Program-made: the position numbers and the translations under genes
Shown here: piece by piece, positions 18,839 through 27,402 of the stretch
How the letters are laid out: each line of letters starts with the position of its first letter
How positions within the stretch are numbered: the stretch's first letter is position 1
Assembly: GCA_903884945.1 (NCBI GenBank)
Contig: CAISGR010000103.1
Coordinates: 62,001-126,000 of the forward strand
Direction: 5' to 3'
DNA length: 64,000 nt
From: an uncultured bacterium
GTDB lineage: Bacteria > Pseudomonadota > Alphaproteobacteria > Sphingomonadales > Sphingomonadaceae
Notes under the pieces: generated by a model
The model's input: only the letters and a program-made list of their open reading frames with translations
What the model was told of the DNA's origin: nothing
Database searches by the model: none

Positions 18839-19582
18839 TCAGTCCGCTGTCGGCAGCGACGCCGGTGCCGTCTTCAGCAGCACGCCGGTCCGTCCGGCGG
18901 CGCGCGCCGCCTGGAGGAGTGCTGCGATCTGGTCGGCGGCGTCGGCATAGTCGAGGCCGTGCGGGGGGCGGATGTTCGAGATGCAGTTGCGCGCGCTGTC
19001 GCGCAGCCCCGGCCGCGGCGCCCAGGTGAGATAGGCGCCGAGGCTGTCCGCCGCGCTCAGGCCGGGGCGTTCGCCGATCAGCATCACCAGCAGCGTCGCG
19101 CCGAGCGCCGCGCCGATCTCGTCGCCCAGCGCGACCCGGCCCTGATGCGCGACCACGACGGGCGCCATCCGCCAGCCGGGCAGCCGCGCGACCAGCGCCT
19201 CGACGAGCGGGACGGCATGGGTGGCCACGGCGGTCGCCGACAGGCCGTCCGCGATGACGATCGCGAGATCGGGATCGCCGGAAGGCAGCGCCGCAAGGTC
19301 CCCGGGATCGAGCCGGCGCCCGAGATCGGGCCGCTGCAGATAGTGCGACCGGCCCTCGGCCCGGCTCGACACCTCGATCACCGGCAGGCCGGCGATCGTC
19401 TCGCCGAACGCGCCCGGCGGCAGCCCCGCCTGCACCGCGTCGCGCGCGCGGGCATGCGCCAGTTGGAACTCGAGCGACGCGCGGGTCGGCAGCGCGGTGC
19501 CGATCCGCCCCAGCCCGACCCGGGCGGTCGTGGCGGCGCGCAGCCGCGACGGGAGATCGGCGGGGGCGGCGGGCTCAGCCAT
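18839..19582 (-). CDS. eutC: Ethanolamine ammonia-lyase light chain
   Basis: 247 residues from the ATG at 19582, which overlaps the eutB stop by 8 bp. EutC signatures are TRASLEFQLAHARARDAV, VIADGLSATAVATHAVPLVE, MLIGERPGLSAADSLGAYLT and RNCISNIRPPHGLDY. With EutB it forms the adenosylcobalamin-dependent lyase that converts ethanolamine to acetaldehyde and ammonia. A longer reading starting at 19633 lies inside eutB and is not needed. Confidence 0.95.
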   Translation of the reverse strand: MAEPAAPADLPSRLRAATTARVGLGRIGTALPTRASLEFQLAHARARDAVQAGLPPGAFGETIAGLPVIEVSSRAEGRSHYLQRPDLGRRLDPGDLAALPSGDPDLAIVIADGLSATAVATHAVPLVEALVARLPGWRMAPVVVAHQGRVALGDEIGAALGATLLVMLIGERPGLSAADSLGAYLTWAPRPGLRDSARNCISNIRPPHGLDYADAADQIAALLQAARAAGRTGVLLKTAPASLPTAD

Positions 19583-20975
19583 GCAATGCCGCCAGCGCCG
19601 CGACCGGCCGGCTGGCCAGCAGGGGTCGGCCATGGTCGAGCAGGCGGCCGCGCGCGTCGGCCAGGCCGACGCGGTTCAGCCAGGCCTCGAATTCGGGCGC
19701 CGGCCGCAGGCCGAGCACGGCGCGCGCATAGAGCACGTCATGGAAGCTGGTCGACTGATAGCCGAGCATGATGTCGTCCGCGCCGGGCACGCCCATCACG
19801 AAGCTGACGCCGGCGACGCCGAGCATGGTCAGGATCGTGTCCATGTCGTCCTGATCGGCCTCGGCATGATTGGTGTAGCAGATGTCGAGCCCCATCGGCA
19901 GGCCCATCAGCTTGCCGCAGAAATGGTCCTCGAGCGCGGCGCGGAGGATCTGCTTGCCGTCATAGAGATATTCCGGGCCGATGAACCCGACCACTGAATT
20001 GACCAGCAGCGGCCGGAAGGCGCGGGCCACCGCATAGGCGCGGCATTCGAGGGTCTGCTGGTCGACGCCGTGATGCGCGTCGGAGGACAGGCAGGAGCCT
20101 TGCCCCGTCTCGAAATACATCACGTCGCTGCCGATCGTGCCGCGCCCGAGGCCCAGGGTCGCGTCCTGCGCCTCGCGCAGCAGTGCGAGATCGACGCCGA
20201 AGCCGCGATTGGCATCCTCGGTGCCGGCGATCGACTGGAAGCACAGGTCGACCGGCGCGCCGCGGCCGACCAGTTCGATCGTGTTGGTGACGTGCGTCAG
20301 CACGCAGCTCTGCGTCGGGATGTCGAACCCCTCGCGGATCTCGTCGATCATCGCCAGCAGGGTGCCGACGCGGGCGACATCGTCCCCGGCGGGGTTGATC
20401 CCGATCACCGCATCGCCGGCGCCGAGCAGCAGCCCGTCGAGGATCGAGGCGGCGATGCCGGTGGGGTCGTCGGTCGGATGGTTGGGTTGCAGGCGCACCG
20501 AGAGGCGGCCGGGCAGGCCGATCGTGTCGCGAAAGGCGGTGACGACCCGGATGCGGTGCGCGACCGACACCAGGTCCTGGTTGCGCATCAGCTTGGAGAC
20601 GGCCGCCGCCATTTCGGGCGTGACGCCGCGCGACACCGCCGCGATCGCGGCGCCGTCGGTCGTCTCCGCCAGCAGCCATTCGCGAAAGCCGCCGACCGTG
20701 AGATGCGCGATCGGGGCGAAGGCGGCCCGATCGTGGGAATCGACGATCAGGCGCGAGACCTCGTCGGCCTCATAGGGAATCAGCAGGTCTTCGAGGAAGG
20801 TGGCGAGCGGGAGATCGGCCAGCAGCCAGCGGGCCGCGACGCGCTCCTCCGCATTGGCGGCGGCGATCCCCGCGAGCTGGTCGCCCGAGCGCGCCGGGCT
20901 GGCGGCGGCGAGGACGCTGGCGAGGCCGGGAAAATGATGGCGGGTGCCGGCCAGGTCGATGGAATAGGCTGGCAT
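19575..20975 (-). CDS. eutB: Ethanolamine ammonia-lyase heavy chain
   Basis: 466 residues from the ATG at 20975, which has a strong AAGGAGG RBS; the longer reading from 21056 has none. The conserved TIM-barrel substrate region includes GINPAGDDVARVGTLLAM, QSCVLTHVTNTIELVGRGAP, FETGQGSCLSSDAHHGVDQQ and CYTNHAEADQDDMDTIL. The length agrees with EutB. No eutA reactivase, eutH transporter or microcompartment shell genes are nearby, so this is a minimal ethanolamine-utilising pair, fitting a region devoted to phospholipid head groups. Confidence 0.95.
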   Translation of the reverse strand: MPAYSIDLAGTRHHFPGLASVLAAASPARSGDQLAGIAAANAEERVAARWLLADLPLATFLEDLLIPYEADEVSRLIVDSHDRAAFAPIAHLTVGGFREWLLAETTDGAAIAAVSRGVTPEMAAAVSKLMRNQDLVSVAHRIRVVTAFRDTIGLPGRLSVRLQPNHPTDDPTGIAASILDGLLLGAGDAVIGINPAGDDVARVGTLLAMIDEIREGFDIPTQSCVLTHVTNTIELVGRGAPVDLCFQSIAGTEDANRGFGVDLALLREAQDATLGLGRGTIGSDVMYFETGQGSCLSSDAHHGVDQQTLECRAYAVARAFRPLLVNSVVGFIGPEYLYDGKQILRAALEDHFCGKLMGLPMGLDICYTNHAEADQDDMDTILTMLGVAGVSFVMGVPGADDIMLGYQSTSFHDVLYARAVLGLRPAPEFEAWLNRVGLADARGRLLDHGRPLLASRPVAALAALHG

Positions 20976-21035
20976 CGCAGGCCTCCTTCCCGGGCCGGCA
21001 TCGCCGCAGGGCGATCCCGGATCCGGGCGATCGAT

Positions 21036-21062
21036 GGTGGGATGGCCGTCGGCCATCCCACC
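21036..21062 (-). terminator. Perfect 12-bp stem, 3-nt loop hairpin after the TonB receptor gene
   Basis: GGTGGGATGGCC at 21036-21047 pairs perfectly with GGCCATCCCACC at 21051-21062. It starts 8 bp beyond the receptor stop codon and lies upstream of eutB. The T-run expected of a canonical terminator is missing, so it could instead be an RNA-stabilising or attenuating hairpin separating the receptor from eutBC. Confidence 0.5.
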
Positions 21063-21070
21063 GGACCCTA

Positions 21071-23374
21071 TCAGAAGCCCTTCTTCACTGTAACGAAGAA
21101 CTGGCGCGGCGCGCCGGCCAGCAGCGTATTCTGGTCGACATCGCCGCTGGCGTAGAAGCCGCCCGAGCCGATCGTGGAGACGTATTTCTTGTCGGTGAGG
21201 TTGGTCACGTTGCCCGTGATCGAGAAGCCGTGCAGCGGGCCGTCGCCGCTGAAGCGATAGCCGATGCTGGCATCCATGGTGACGCGGCCAGGGACGGATT
21301 CCGTGTTGAGATAGGTGAAATAACGCCGGCTCATATAATCGGCACCCACCCGGGCGGTGAAGCCGTACTGGTCATAAACGATTTCGCCCTTCAGCATGTG
21401 CTTCGGGCTGTCGACGGCGGTCTTGCCCTTGGTCGGGAGCGTGAGCGCCGAGCTGACGAGGACGTTATCCTGGTATTTGGAGTTGTTGTAGGAGTAGCTG
21501 CCGAACAGCGAGAATGCCTTCATGAAGCGATAATTGGCGGTCAGTTCCGCACCATAGGTGTGAACGCTGCCGACATTGGCCAGGGTCGACGCGCCACCGG
21601 CGATGGGCGAGCCGTTCGGGAGCACCAGCAGGCGGTTGCTGAAATTGACATAGTAGCCGACCGCCGACGCCTGGAAGCCGCCCGAGCGGAAGCGCACGCC
21701 GCCTTCGGCCGTCTTGGAGACTTCCGGCTTCAGCGTATTGCGGATGGCGTCGAAACCACCTTGCGTGGTCGAGAAGGGGCCGCCCGCGGCCGATGCCGTG
21801 AAGGCGCGCATATTCTCGGTATAGGCGGCGAAGATCTCGGCCTGCGGCGTGACGTGGTAAAGGGCGCTGACCTGAGGCTGGAACCAGTCCTTCGCGTCGA
21901 TGCGGCCCGACGCAAGCGTCCCGACGCGCAAATGCGCGTTGTTGATGACGTGTACGCCTTTCCAGCCGCCATTCAGGACGAGCTGGTCGTCGAGCAGCTT
22001 GACAGTATCCTCGACGTGATACTGGATCGTCTCGGTATCATATTTGCCGTCCCACTGGGTGAAGAACGGATTGCTCTGATAGTCGATCGCGGCGCGGTTC
22101 GGGGAGCCCGCCGTCAGGCCATAATAGCGGCGCGCGTTGTTGAAGCTGTTGCTCTCGTACCAGCCGCCCACTTCGAAGGTGTTGATGCCGGCCTCATAGG
22201 TGAGGGCGGACAGGATGCCGCCACGGTGCATGTCATATTCGGTCGTGCGATAGGAAATCGAGGCCGGGTTGGTGATCGGCGTGCCATCGACATTCGGCGC
22301 GCCGGCCGGCGTCGCCACATAGGGCGTGATCCACGAACCCTGGCCCTTGTTGACGTGATAATAGCCAGTCGTCTTCAGCGTCACGCCGGGAGCCAGGTGC
22401 GCATTCGTGGAGACGCCGGCGAGATAGTCGCGGCGCAGGCCGGCGGCGTCATAATAGGCATCGTCGACGGTGACGAAGCCGCCCGGCAGCGGCTGGCCGG
22501 TCTGGTAAGCGGTCGCCACTGCCTCTGCGAGCGCATAATTATCGCTGATATTGTCGTAGTTCAGGCCGCGACGCTTGATCAGGTCGAGCGTCAGATCCTG
22601 ATAATCATTCTCGTGGCGATCGGAATAAGCGAAATAGGCCGAGATGTCGCCGAGGCTGCCGAGATCGGCCACGACCTTCGCGTTCACCTGCTGCTGGCGC
22701 TGCTCGCCGACGCCCTTCCACTTGTCGGTCTTGTAATAGGCGTAGCTGACATAGCCCTTGACTGTATCGGCGATCAGGCCCGAATCGACCCGGGCGAAGC
22801 CGCGCCACGTATTGTCGGAGCCATAGGTGCCCGAACCCGTGACGTTCATCTTGTCCTTGGGGCTGTCGCTGTAGAACTGGATGGTGCCGCCGAGGTTGCT
22901 GGTCGAGGCGGTGCCGAGCGCGCCGGCGCCCTGCGCCACTTCAGTGCTGCCGATATTCTCGGAGATGATCGCGCGGCTGATGTGCAGGCCGTTGACGTTG
23001 CCATAGCTCATGTCGCCGAGCGGGATGCCGTCGAGCGTGAAGCCGAGCTGGTTCTGGTTGAAGCCGCGCAGCGAGATGCGCACCGCCCATTCGTAGTTGC
23101 CGAAGGCGTCGGCCGACTGGAAGTTCACGCCCGGGAGCTTCTCGATCGCCTTGAGCGGGCTGGCGCCGGGGACGATCCGCTCGAAGTCGATCGCGCTGAC
23201 GCTCTGGACCTGGCGGCTCTGGCCGAAGCCGAGCACGACGATGTCCGGATTCTCGGTCGTGGCGGCATCTGCCTGCGGAGCGGGATCGGGTGCGGTCTGC
23301 GCGAGCGCTGCCTGGGGCAGCACGATGGCGCTCAGCATGGAGCCGGCAAGCAGCACAGTCTTCGAAAGGCGCAT
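21071..23374 (-). CDS. TonB-dependent outer-membrane receptor
   Basis: 767 residues from the ATG at 23374. A Sec signal (LLAGSMLSAIVLPQAALAQ) leads to a TonB-box-like DIVVLGFG stretch, then the plug domain (IEKLPGVNFQSADAFGNYEW, RISLRGFNQNQLGFTLDGIP), then a long beta-barrel ending in aromatic phenylalanine as outer-membrane barrels do. The ligand is unknown. Next to phospholipase C, betaine and ethanolamine genes it might import a choline-containing or cobalamin-like compound (EutBC needs a cobalamin cofactor), but that is inference. A nested palindrome occupies its upstream region. Confidence 0.92.
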   Translation of the reverse strand: MRLSKTVLLAGSMLSAIVLPQAALAQTAPDPAPQADAATTENPDIVVLGFGQSRQVQSVSAIDFERIVPGASPLKAIEKLPGVNFQSADAFGNYEWAVRISLRGFNQNQLGFTLDGIPLGDMSYGNVNGLHISRAIISENIGSTEVAQGAGALGTASTSNLGGTIQFYSDSPKDKMNVTGSGTYGSDNTWRGFARVDSGLIADTVKGYVSYAYYKTDKWKGVGEQRQQQVNAKVVADLGSLGDISAYFAYSDRHENDYQDLTLDLIKRRGLNYDNISDNYALAEAVATAYQTGQPLPGGFVTVDDAYYDAAGLRRDYLAGVSTNAHLAPGVTLKTTGYYHVNKGQGSWITPYVATPAGAPNVDGTPITNPASISYRTTEYDMHRGGILSALTYEAGINTFEVGGWYESNSFNNARRYYGLTAGSPNRAAIDYQSNPFFTQWDGKYDTETIQYHVEDTVKLLDDQLVLNGGWKGVHVINNAHLRVGTLASGRIDAKDWFQPQVSALYHVTPQAEIFAAYTENMRAFTASAAGGPFSTTQGGFDAIRNTLKPEVSKTAEGGVRFRSGGFQASAVGYYVNFSNRLLVLPNGSPIAGGASTLANVGSVHTYGAELTANYRFMKAFSLFGSYSYNNSKYQDNVLVSSALTLPTKGKTAVDSPKHMLKGEIVYDQYGFTARVGADYMSRRYFTYLNTESVPGRVTMDASIGYRFSGDGPLHGFSITGNVTNLTDKKYVSTIGSGGFYASGDVDQNTLLAGAPRQFFVTVKKGF

Positions 23375-23413
23375 GTTACTTAATCCCCTAATTGTCCGGA
23401 GCGATGGCGAGCG

Positions 23414-23480
23414 CCGGCGGTCGCGCGAATTCTGTTGTTGCGGCGCAACAGAATCAAGTGAATTCGCGCGTCGCCGCCGG
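23414..23480. promoter_or_regulatory. Nested inverted repeats upstream of the TonB receptor
   Basis: The outer arms are CCGGCGG (23414-23420) plus CGCGCGAATT (23422-23431), matched by AATTCGCGCG (23461-23470) plus CCGCCGG (23474-23480). An inner dyad, ATTCTGTTG (23429-23437) and CAACAGAAT (23446-23454), is nested inside. It is located 40-106 bp upstream of the receptor ATG in the 421-bp gap before the divergent phospholipase gene. It could be an operator pair or an RNA hairpin. The rest of the gap to 23795 shows nothing else clear. Confidence 0.5.
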
Positions 23481-23795
23481 TTCATTGAAGGAAGCTTCAA
23501 AATGTGGCCTGCGGGCAACAGATTTGCCGGTTTTCCGGGGATATTGGCGTCTTTTTTATGCAAGGACGATGACATTTTTATGTCAGTCGCCGCGCCGCAG
23601 CATCGAATCGCTTGCCAAGATTGATGGGTGGTTCAATGTAGCACGCAATGGTTTCGGCATTGTCCCGTGAGCGCTTTTCGCGGCATCGAGTCGCCGCCGG
23701 GGACGTGTCGTCGCGACGACATGGTTCCGGGGCGCCGGCGGTTGCGTCGCGACGCGGATCGGCGCCACATCGTCCCCGAGCATCAAGGAGCCGCC

Positions 23796-25850
23796 ATGCC
23801 GCTGCGTGACCGCCGACAGATTCTGAAGTCGATCGCCGGGATGACCGCGGTCGGGGCGCTGCCCGCCTCGATCGGCCGGGCGCTGGCGCTGCCGGCGAAC
23901 CGCCGCACCGGATCGATCGCGGATGTCGAGCATGTCGTGATCCTGATGCAGGAGAACCGGTCGTTCGATCATTATTTCGGCACGTTGAACGGCGTGCGCG
24001 GCTATGGCGATCCGCGCCCGGTGCGGCTGACCTCGGGCAAGACCGTCTTCCACCAGCCCACGCCCGACGGGGCCGGCGAGGTGCTGCCCTTCCTGATGGA
24101 CAGCCGGACGACCAGCGGCCCGCTGATCAAGAGCCTCGATCATAGCTGGAAGGGCAATGCCGCCGAATGGGCCCGCTATGACAGCTGGATCAGGCACAAG
24201 ACGCCGCTGACCATGGGCCATTTCCGGCGCGCGGACATTCCCTTCTATCACGCGCTGGCCGATGCCTTCACGATCGGGGACGGCTATTATGCGTCGATCC
24301 ACGGGCCGACCAACCCAAACCGGATGTTCCTCTTCACCGGCACCAGCGGCCTTTCCGTCGGCGACGAAGGCCGGCAGGCGGTGGACAATGCCGATGACGG
24401 CAACTGGACGGGCGACGCCGCGCGCGACAAGCCGGATTTCAAGGCGGCCGGCTGGACCACCTATGCCGAGCGGCTGCAAAAGGCTGGTATCAGCTGGCGC
24501 GTCTACCAGGAGTTCGACAATTTCGGGGACAATTCGCTCGCCTATTTCAAGGCGTTTCGCGGGCTTCCGGCAGACGTCGAACTCCATCTGCGGGGCCGCG
24601 CGATCGTCCCCGGATCGACCGAGGCCAATGCGAAGGAAAGCGAGGCGCAGCATCTGGTGGCCGCCTTTGCGGCGGATGTCGCGGCGGGCCGGTTGCCGCA
24701 GGTTTCCTGGATCGTGGCGCCGGCCAAATATTCCGAACATCCCGAGGCGCCGCCGGCCTGCGGCGAATCGCTGACCGACCGGCTGCTCGCGGCGCTGACC
24801 GCCAATCCGGCGGTCTGGGCGAAGACTGCCTTCATCATCAATTATGACGAGAATGACGGCTTCTTCGATCACATGCCGGCGCCGTTGCCGGCCGTCGATC
24901 GCGCGATGGGGCTCAGCACGGTCGATACGCGCGGCGAGCGCTACCAGGGCCAGGCCGTCGGGCTGGGCGTGCGCGTGCCGTTGCTCATCGTCTCGCCCTG
25001 GACGCGCGGCGGCTGGGTCAATTCGGAAGTGTTCGACCATACCTCGGTGATCCGCTTCCTCGAGCGCCGGTTCGGCGTGATGGAGCCCAATATCTCGCCC
25101 TGGCGGCGCGCGATCACCGGGGACCTGACCTCGATGTTCGACTTCGCCGATCCCGACGCCGCGGCATTGCGGGGCTTCCCCGGCACGGCCGACTATGTCG
25201 CGCGCGTCACCTTCTCGGCGACGCTCCCGGCGCCGGTCGTGCCCGCGGTCCAGGCGCTGCCGAAGCAGGAAGCGGGCCAGCGGCCGGCACGCGCGCTGCC
25301 CTATGCGCTCGACGTCCATGCGGTCGCCGACGGCACGCCCGGCCTCGCGCTCGCCTTCGTCAACACGGGCAAGGCGGCGGCGGTCTTCAGCGTCTATGCC
25401 GAAGGCGGCGTTGCCGGCCCCTGGTTCTACACGGTCGGCGCGGGCAAGACGATCACTGACCGGCTGCCCGGCCTGGCCGCGCCCGGCACGGCGATCGCGG
25501 TGCACGGCCCGAACGGCTTCCTGCGCGAATTCGCGGGCGACGGCGCCGGGGTCGCGGCGACGGTCGAGCGCAGCGCCGATGGCGACCTGCTCCTCGTCAG
25601 GCTGGTCAATCGCGGCACCGCACCCGGTCGCGTCACGCTTCGCGCCCTCGCCTATGGCAGCATCGCGGCGCAGGACGTCGCTCTCGCCGCGGGCGCGTCG
25701 CGCGTGATCCGCGTGCCGATTGCCGCAAGCGACCATTGGTACGATCTCGCGGTCGAGGCGGTGGGCTGGCGCCGGCGCTTCGCCGGGCATGTCGAGACCG
25801 GCCGGCCGAGCAGGTCGGATCCGGCGATCGGCACGGAGGTCCCGGCATGA
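23796..25850 (+). CDS. Phosphocholine-specific phospholipase C, Tat-exported
   Basis: 684 residues from the ATG at 23796 (AAGGAG RBS). The leader carries DRRQILKSIAGMTAVGALPA, a Tat-type signal as in characterised non-haemolytic/haemolytic PLCs. Catalytic phosphoesterase motifs are ILMQENRSFDHYFG near residue 50, GPTNPNRMFLFTGT, NYDENDGFFDHM near residue 350 and FDHTSVIRFLERRFG. Two C-terminal beta domains typical of the family follow. It cleaves phosphatidylcholine to diacylglycerol and phosphocholine outside the cytoplasm. The stop overlaps the phosphatase start (ATGA), which suggests coupled production of the next step. Confidence 0.92.
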   Translation: MPLRDRRQILKSIAGMTAVGALPASIGRALALPANRRTGSIADVEHVVILMQENRSFDHYFGTLNGVRGYGDPRPVRLTSGKTVFHQPTPDGAGEVLPFLMDSRTTSGPLIKSLDHSWKGNAAEWARYDSWIRHKTPLTMGHFRRADIPFYHALADAFTIGDGYYASIHGPTNPNRMFLFTGTSGLSVGDEGRQAVDNADDGNWTGDAARDKPDFKAAGWTTYAERLQKAGISWRVYQEFDNFGDNSLAYFKAFRGLPADVELHLRGRAIVPGSTEANAKESEAQHLVAAFAADVAAGRLPQVSWIVAPAKYSEHPEAPPACGESLTDRLLAALTANPAVWAKTAFIINYDENDGFFDHMPAPLPAVDRAMGLSTVDTRGERYQGQAVGLGVRVPLLIVSPWTRGGWVNSEVFDHTSVIRFLERRFGVMEPNISPWRRAITGDLTSMFDFADPDAAALRGFPGTADYVARVTFSATLPAPVVPAVQALPKQEAGQRPARALPYALDVHAVADGTPGLALAFVNTGKAAAVFSVYAEGGVAGPWFYTVGAGKTITDRLPGLAAPGTAIAVHGPNGFLREFAGDGAGVAATVERSADGDLLLVRLVNRGTAPGRVTLRALAYGSIAAQDVALAAGASRVIRVPIAASDHWYDLAVEAVGWRRRFAGHVETGRPSRSDPAIGTEVPA

Positions 25851-26899
25851 ACGCGCGCCTGATCGTCGGCCTGGTCGGCATGGCGGCCGCGCTGCTGTTC
25901 CCGGCGGCAGCGCCTGCCGAGGATCTCGATCTCTGGCCGGCCGCGGCCCGCGCGCAGATCGAGCGCGTGATCGCCACGGCACCGCCCGGCTCCTACGCGA
26001 CCTTCGACGCCGACAACACCTTGTGGAAGAACGATGTCGAGGAAGGCCTGCTGCCCTTTCTCGAAAACAAGGGCGTGCTCTCGGTGGCGACGCTCGATCC
26101 GTCGCTCAGGCCGATCCCGCTGCTGCCGGACGAAAGCCTGTACGGCTATTATCAGCGGATGTGCGATATCGACGAGAAGCTCTGCTATCCGTGGATCGCG
26201 CAGGTCTTCGCCGGCCGTCCGCTCGCCGAACTGAAGCGCGCGGTCGATGCGATGATGGCCTCGAAGGCGCCGATTCCGGTGCGCTACCGGAAGGACGGCA
26301 AGCAGGTCAGCAGCGCGGTGTACGCGCCCGCCATCTTCCCGGCGCAGCGCCAGCTGATGGCCTATCTGCGCGCGCACGGCGTCAGGGTCTATGTCGTCAG
26401 CGCGTCGGGCGAGGAACTGGTGCGCGATATCGTGTCCGATCCGATCTATCATTTCGACGTGGCGCCGGAAAACGTGATCGGCGTCACCCAGTTGCTGCGC
26501 AATCCGGACAATGGCAGCGTCACCACCGCGCGCCAGCAGATCGCCAGCGGCCATTATCTCGATGCCGATTATCCGCCGGCGCTCGCCGCCCGGATGATCC
26601 TGACCCCGACGCTCTGGTCGCCGCTCACCTGGCACGAGGGCAAGGTCGCGGGCATCCAGGCCTATATCGATCCGGTCCGCCGCCCGATCCTCGCCGCGGG
26701 GGACAGCCGCAGCGACTGGCCGATGCTCTATTATACCTGCGGCGTGCGGATCTGGGTCGATCGCAAGGGCAGCGCGACGCCGGAGCTCGAGCGCAAGCGG
26801 GTCGCGCGCGCGGCGATGGAGCGCGATGCGGGGCTCACGCCGCCGCTCGCCGCCGATGCCGGCTGGGTGCAGGTAACTCAGCCCGAGCTGGGCCAGTGA
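25847..26899 (+). CDS. Secreted HAD phosphatase, phosphorylcholine phosphatase-like
   Basis: 350 residues. A Sec signal (LIVGLVGMAAALLFPAAAPA) precedes a HAD fold: motif I FDADNTLWK, motif II YVVSASGEELVRDI and motif IV AAGDSRSDWPML. It resembles the periplasmic PchP-type phosphorylcholine phosphatase. Coupling to phospholipase C by a 4-bp overlap strongly suggests it hydrolyses phosphocholine (and perhaps phosphoethanolamine) to free choline in the periplasm. Substrate identity remains inferred from context. Confidence 0.85.
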   Translation: MNARLIVGLVGMAAALLFPAAAPAEDLDLWPAAARAQIERVIATAPPGSYATFDADNTLWKNDVEEGLLPFLENKGVLSVATLDPSLRPIPLLPDESLYGYYQRMCDIDEKLCYPWIAQVFAGRPLAELKRAVDAMMASKAPIPVRYRKDGKQVSSAVYAPAIFPAQRQLMAYLRAHGVRVYVVSASGEELVRDIVSDPIYHFDVAPENVIGVTQLLRNPDNGSVTTARQQIASGHYLDADYPPALAARMILTPTLWSPLTWHEGKVAGIQAYIDPVRRPILAAGDSRSDWPMLYYTCGVRIWVDRKGSATPELERKRVARAAMERDAGLTPPLAADAGWVQVTQPELGQ

Positions 26900-26901
26900 C
26901 G

Positions 26902-27393
26902 ATGGCCGACGAGACCCGCCTGAGGGCCGAGCTCGACGCGGCCGGGATCGCCTATGCGGTGCAGGAGCACGAGCCGGTCTTCACCGTCGAGGAAAGCGCT
27001 GGCCTGCACGCGCGCGTTGCGGGCGCCCATACCAAGAACCTGTTCCTGAAGAACGGCAAGGATCGCTTCTGGCTCGTCACCATGCCGCACGATCGCCGCG
27101 CCGACCTCAAGTTCATCGGCCAGCAGACCGGGGCGGGGAAGCTCTCCTTCGCCCGGCCCGAGCATCTGCTGCGCCTGCTCGGGGTCGCGCCGGGGTCGGT
27201 GACGCCGCTCGCGGCGATCAACGATGCCGGGGGCGAGGTGTCGGTGGTGCTCGATGCCGCCTTCGATCCGGCCGGCACGATCAACATCCACCCGCTGCGC
27301 AACACCGCGACGCTGTCCATGGCGTTCGCTGATCTGGTCGCGGTGCTGGAACGCTGGAATCACCCGCCGCAGGTGGTCGCGCTCCAGCCCTGA
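26902..27393 (+). CDS. Prolyl-tRNA editing (ProX/YbaK-like) deacylase
   Basis: 163 residues. The family pattern runs through EHEPVFTVEESAGLHARV, THKNLFLKN-type residues (HTKNLFLKNGKDRFWLVT), LSFARPEHLLRLLGVAPGSV and NIHPLRNTATLSM. These proteins hydrolyse mischarged aminoacyl-tRNAs such as Ala-tRNA(Pro) in trans. It is the last gene of the phospholipase operon, 2 bp after the phosphatase stop, and converges with betA only 9 bp away, leaving no space for a separate terminator. Its link to choline metabolism is not obvious. Confidence 0.88.
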   Translation: MADETRLRAELDAAGIAYAVQEHEPVFTVEESAGLHARVAGAHTKNLFLKNGKDRFWLVTMPHDRRADLKFIGQQTGAGKLSFARPEHLLRLLGVAPGSVTPLAAINDAGGEVSVVLDAAFDPAGTINIHPLRNTATLSMAFADLVAVLERWNHPPQVVALQP

Positions 27394-27402
27394 GGGGGGC
27401 GG

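Noticed and set aside
21230..23383. 717-codon + strand reading across the TonB receptor
   Set aside because: Shadow frame; the minus strand has a signal peptide, plug and barrel.
23583..25982. 799-codon minus-strand reading over phospholipase C
   Set aside because: Shadow frame; the plus strand carries the Tat leader and catalytic motifs.
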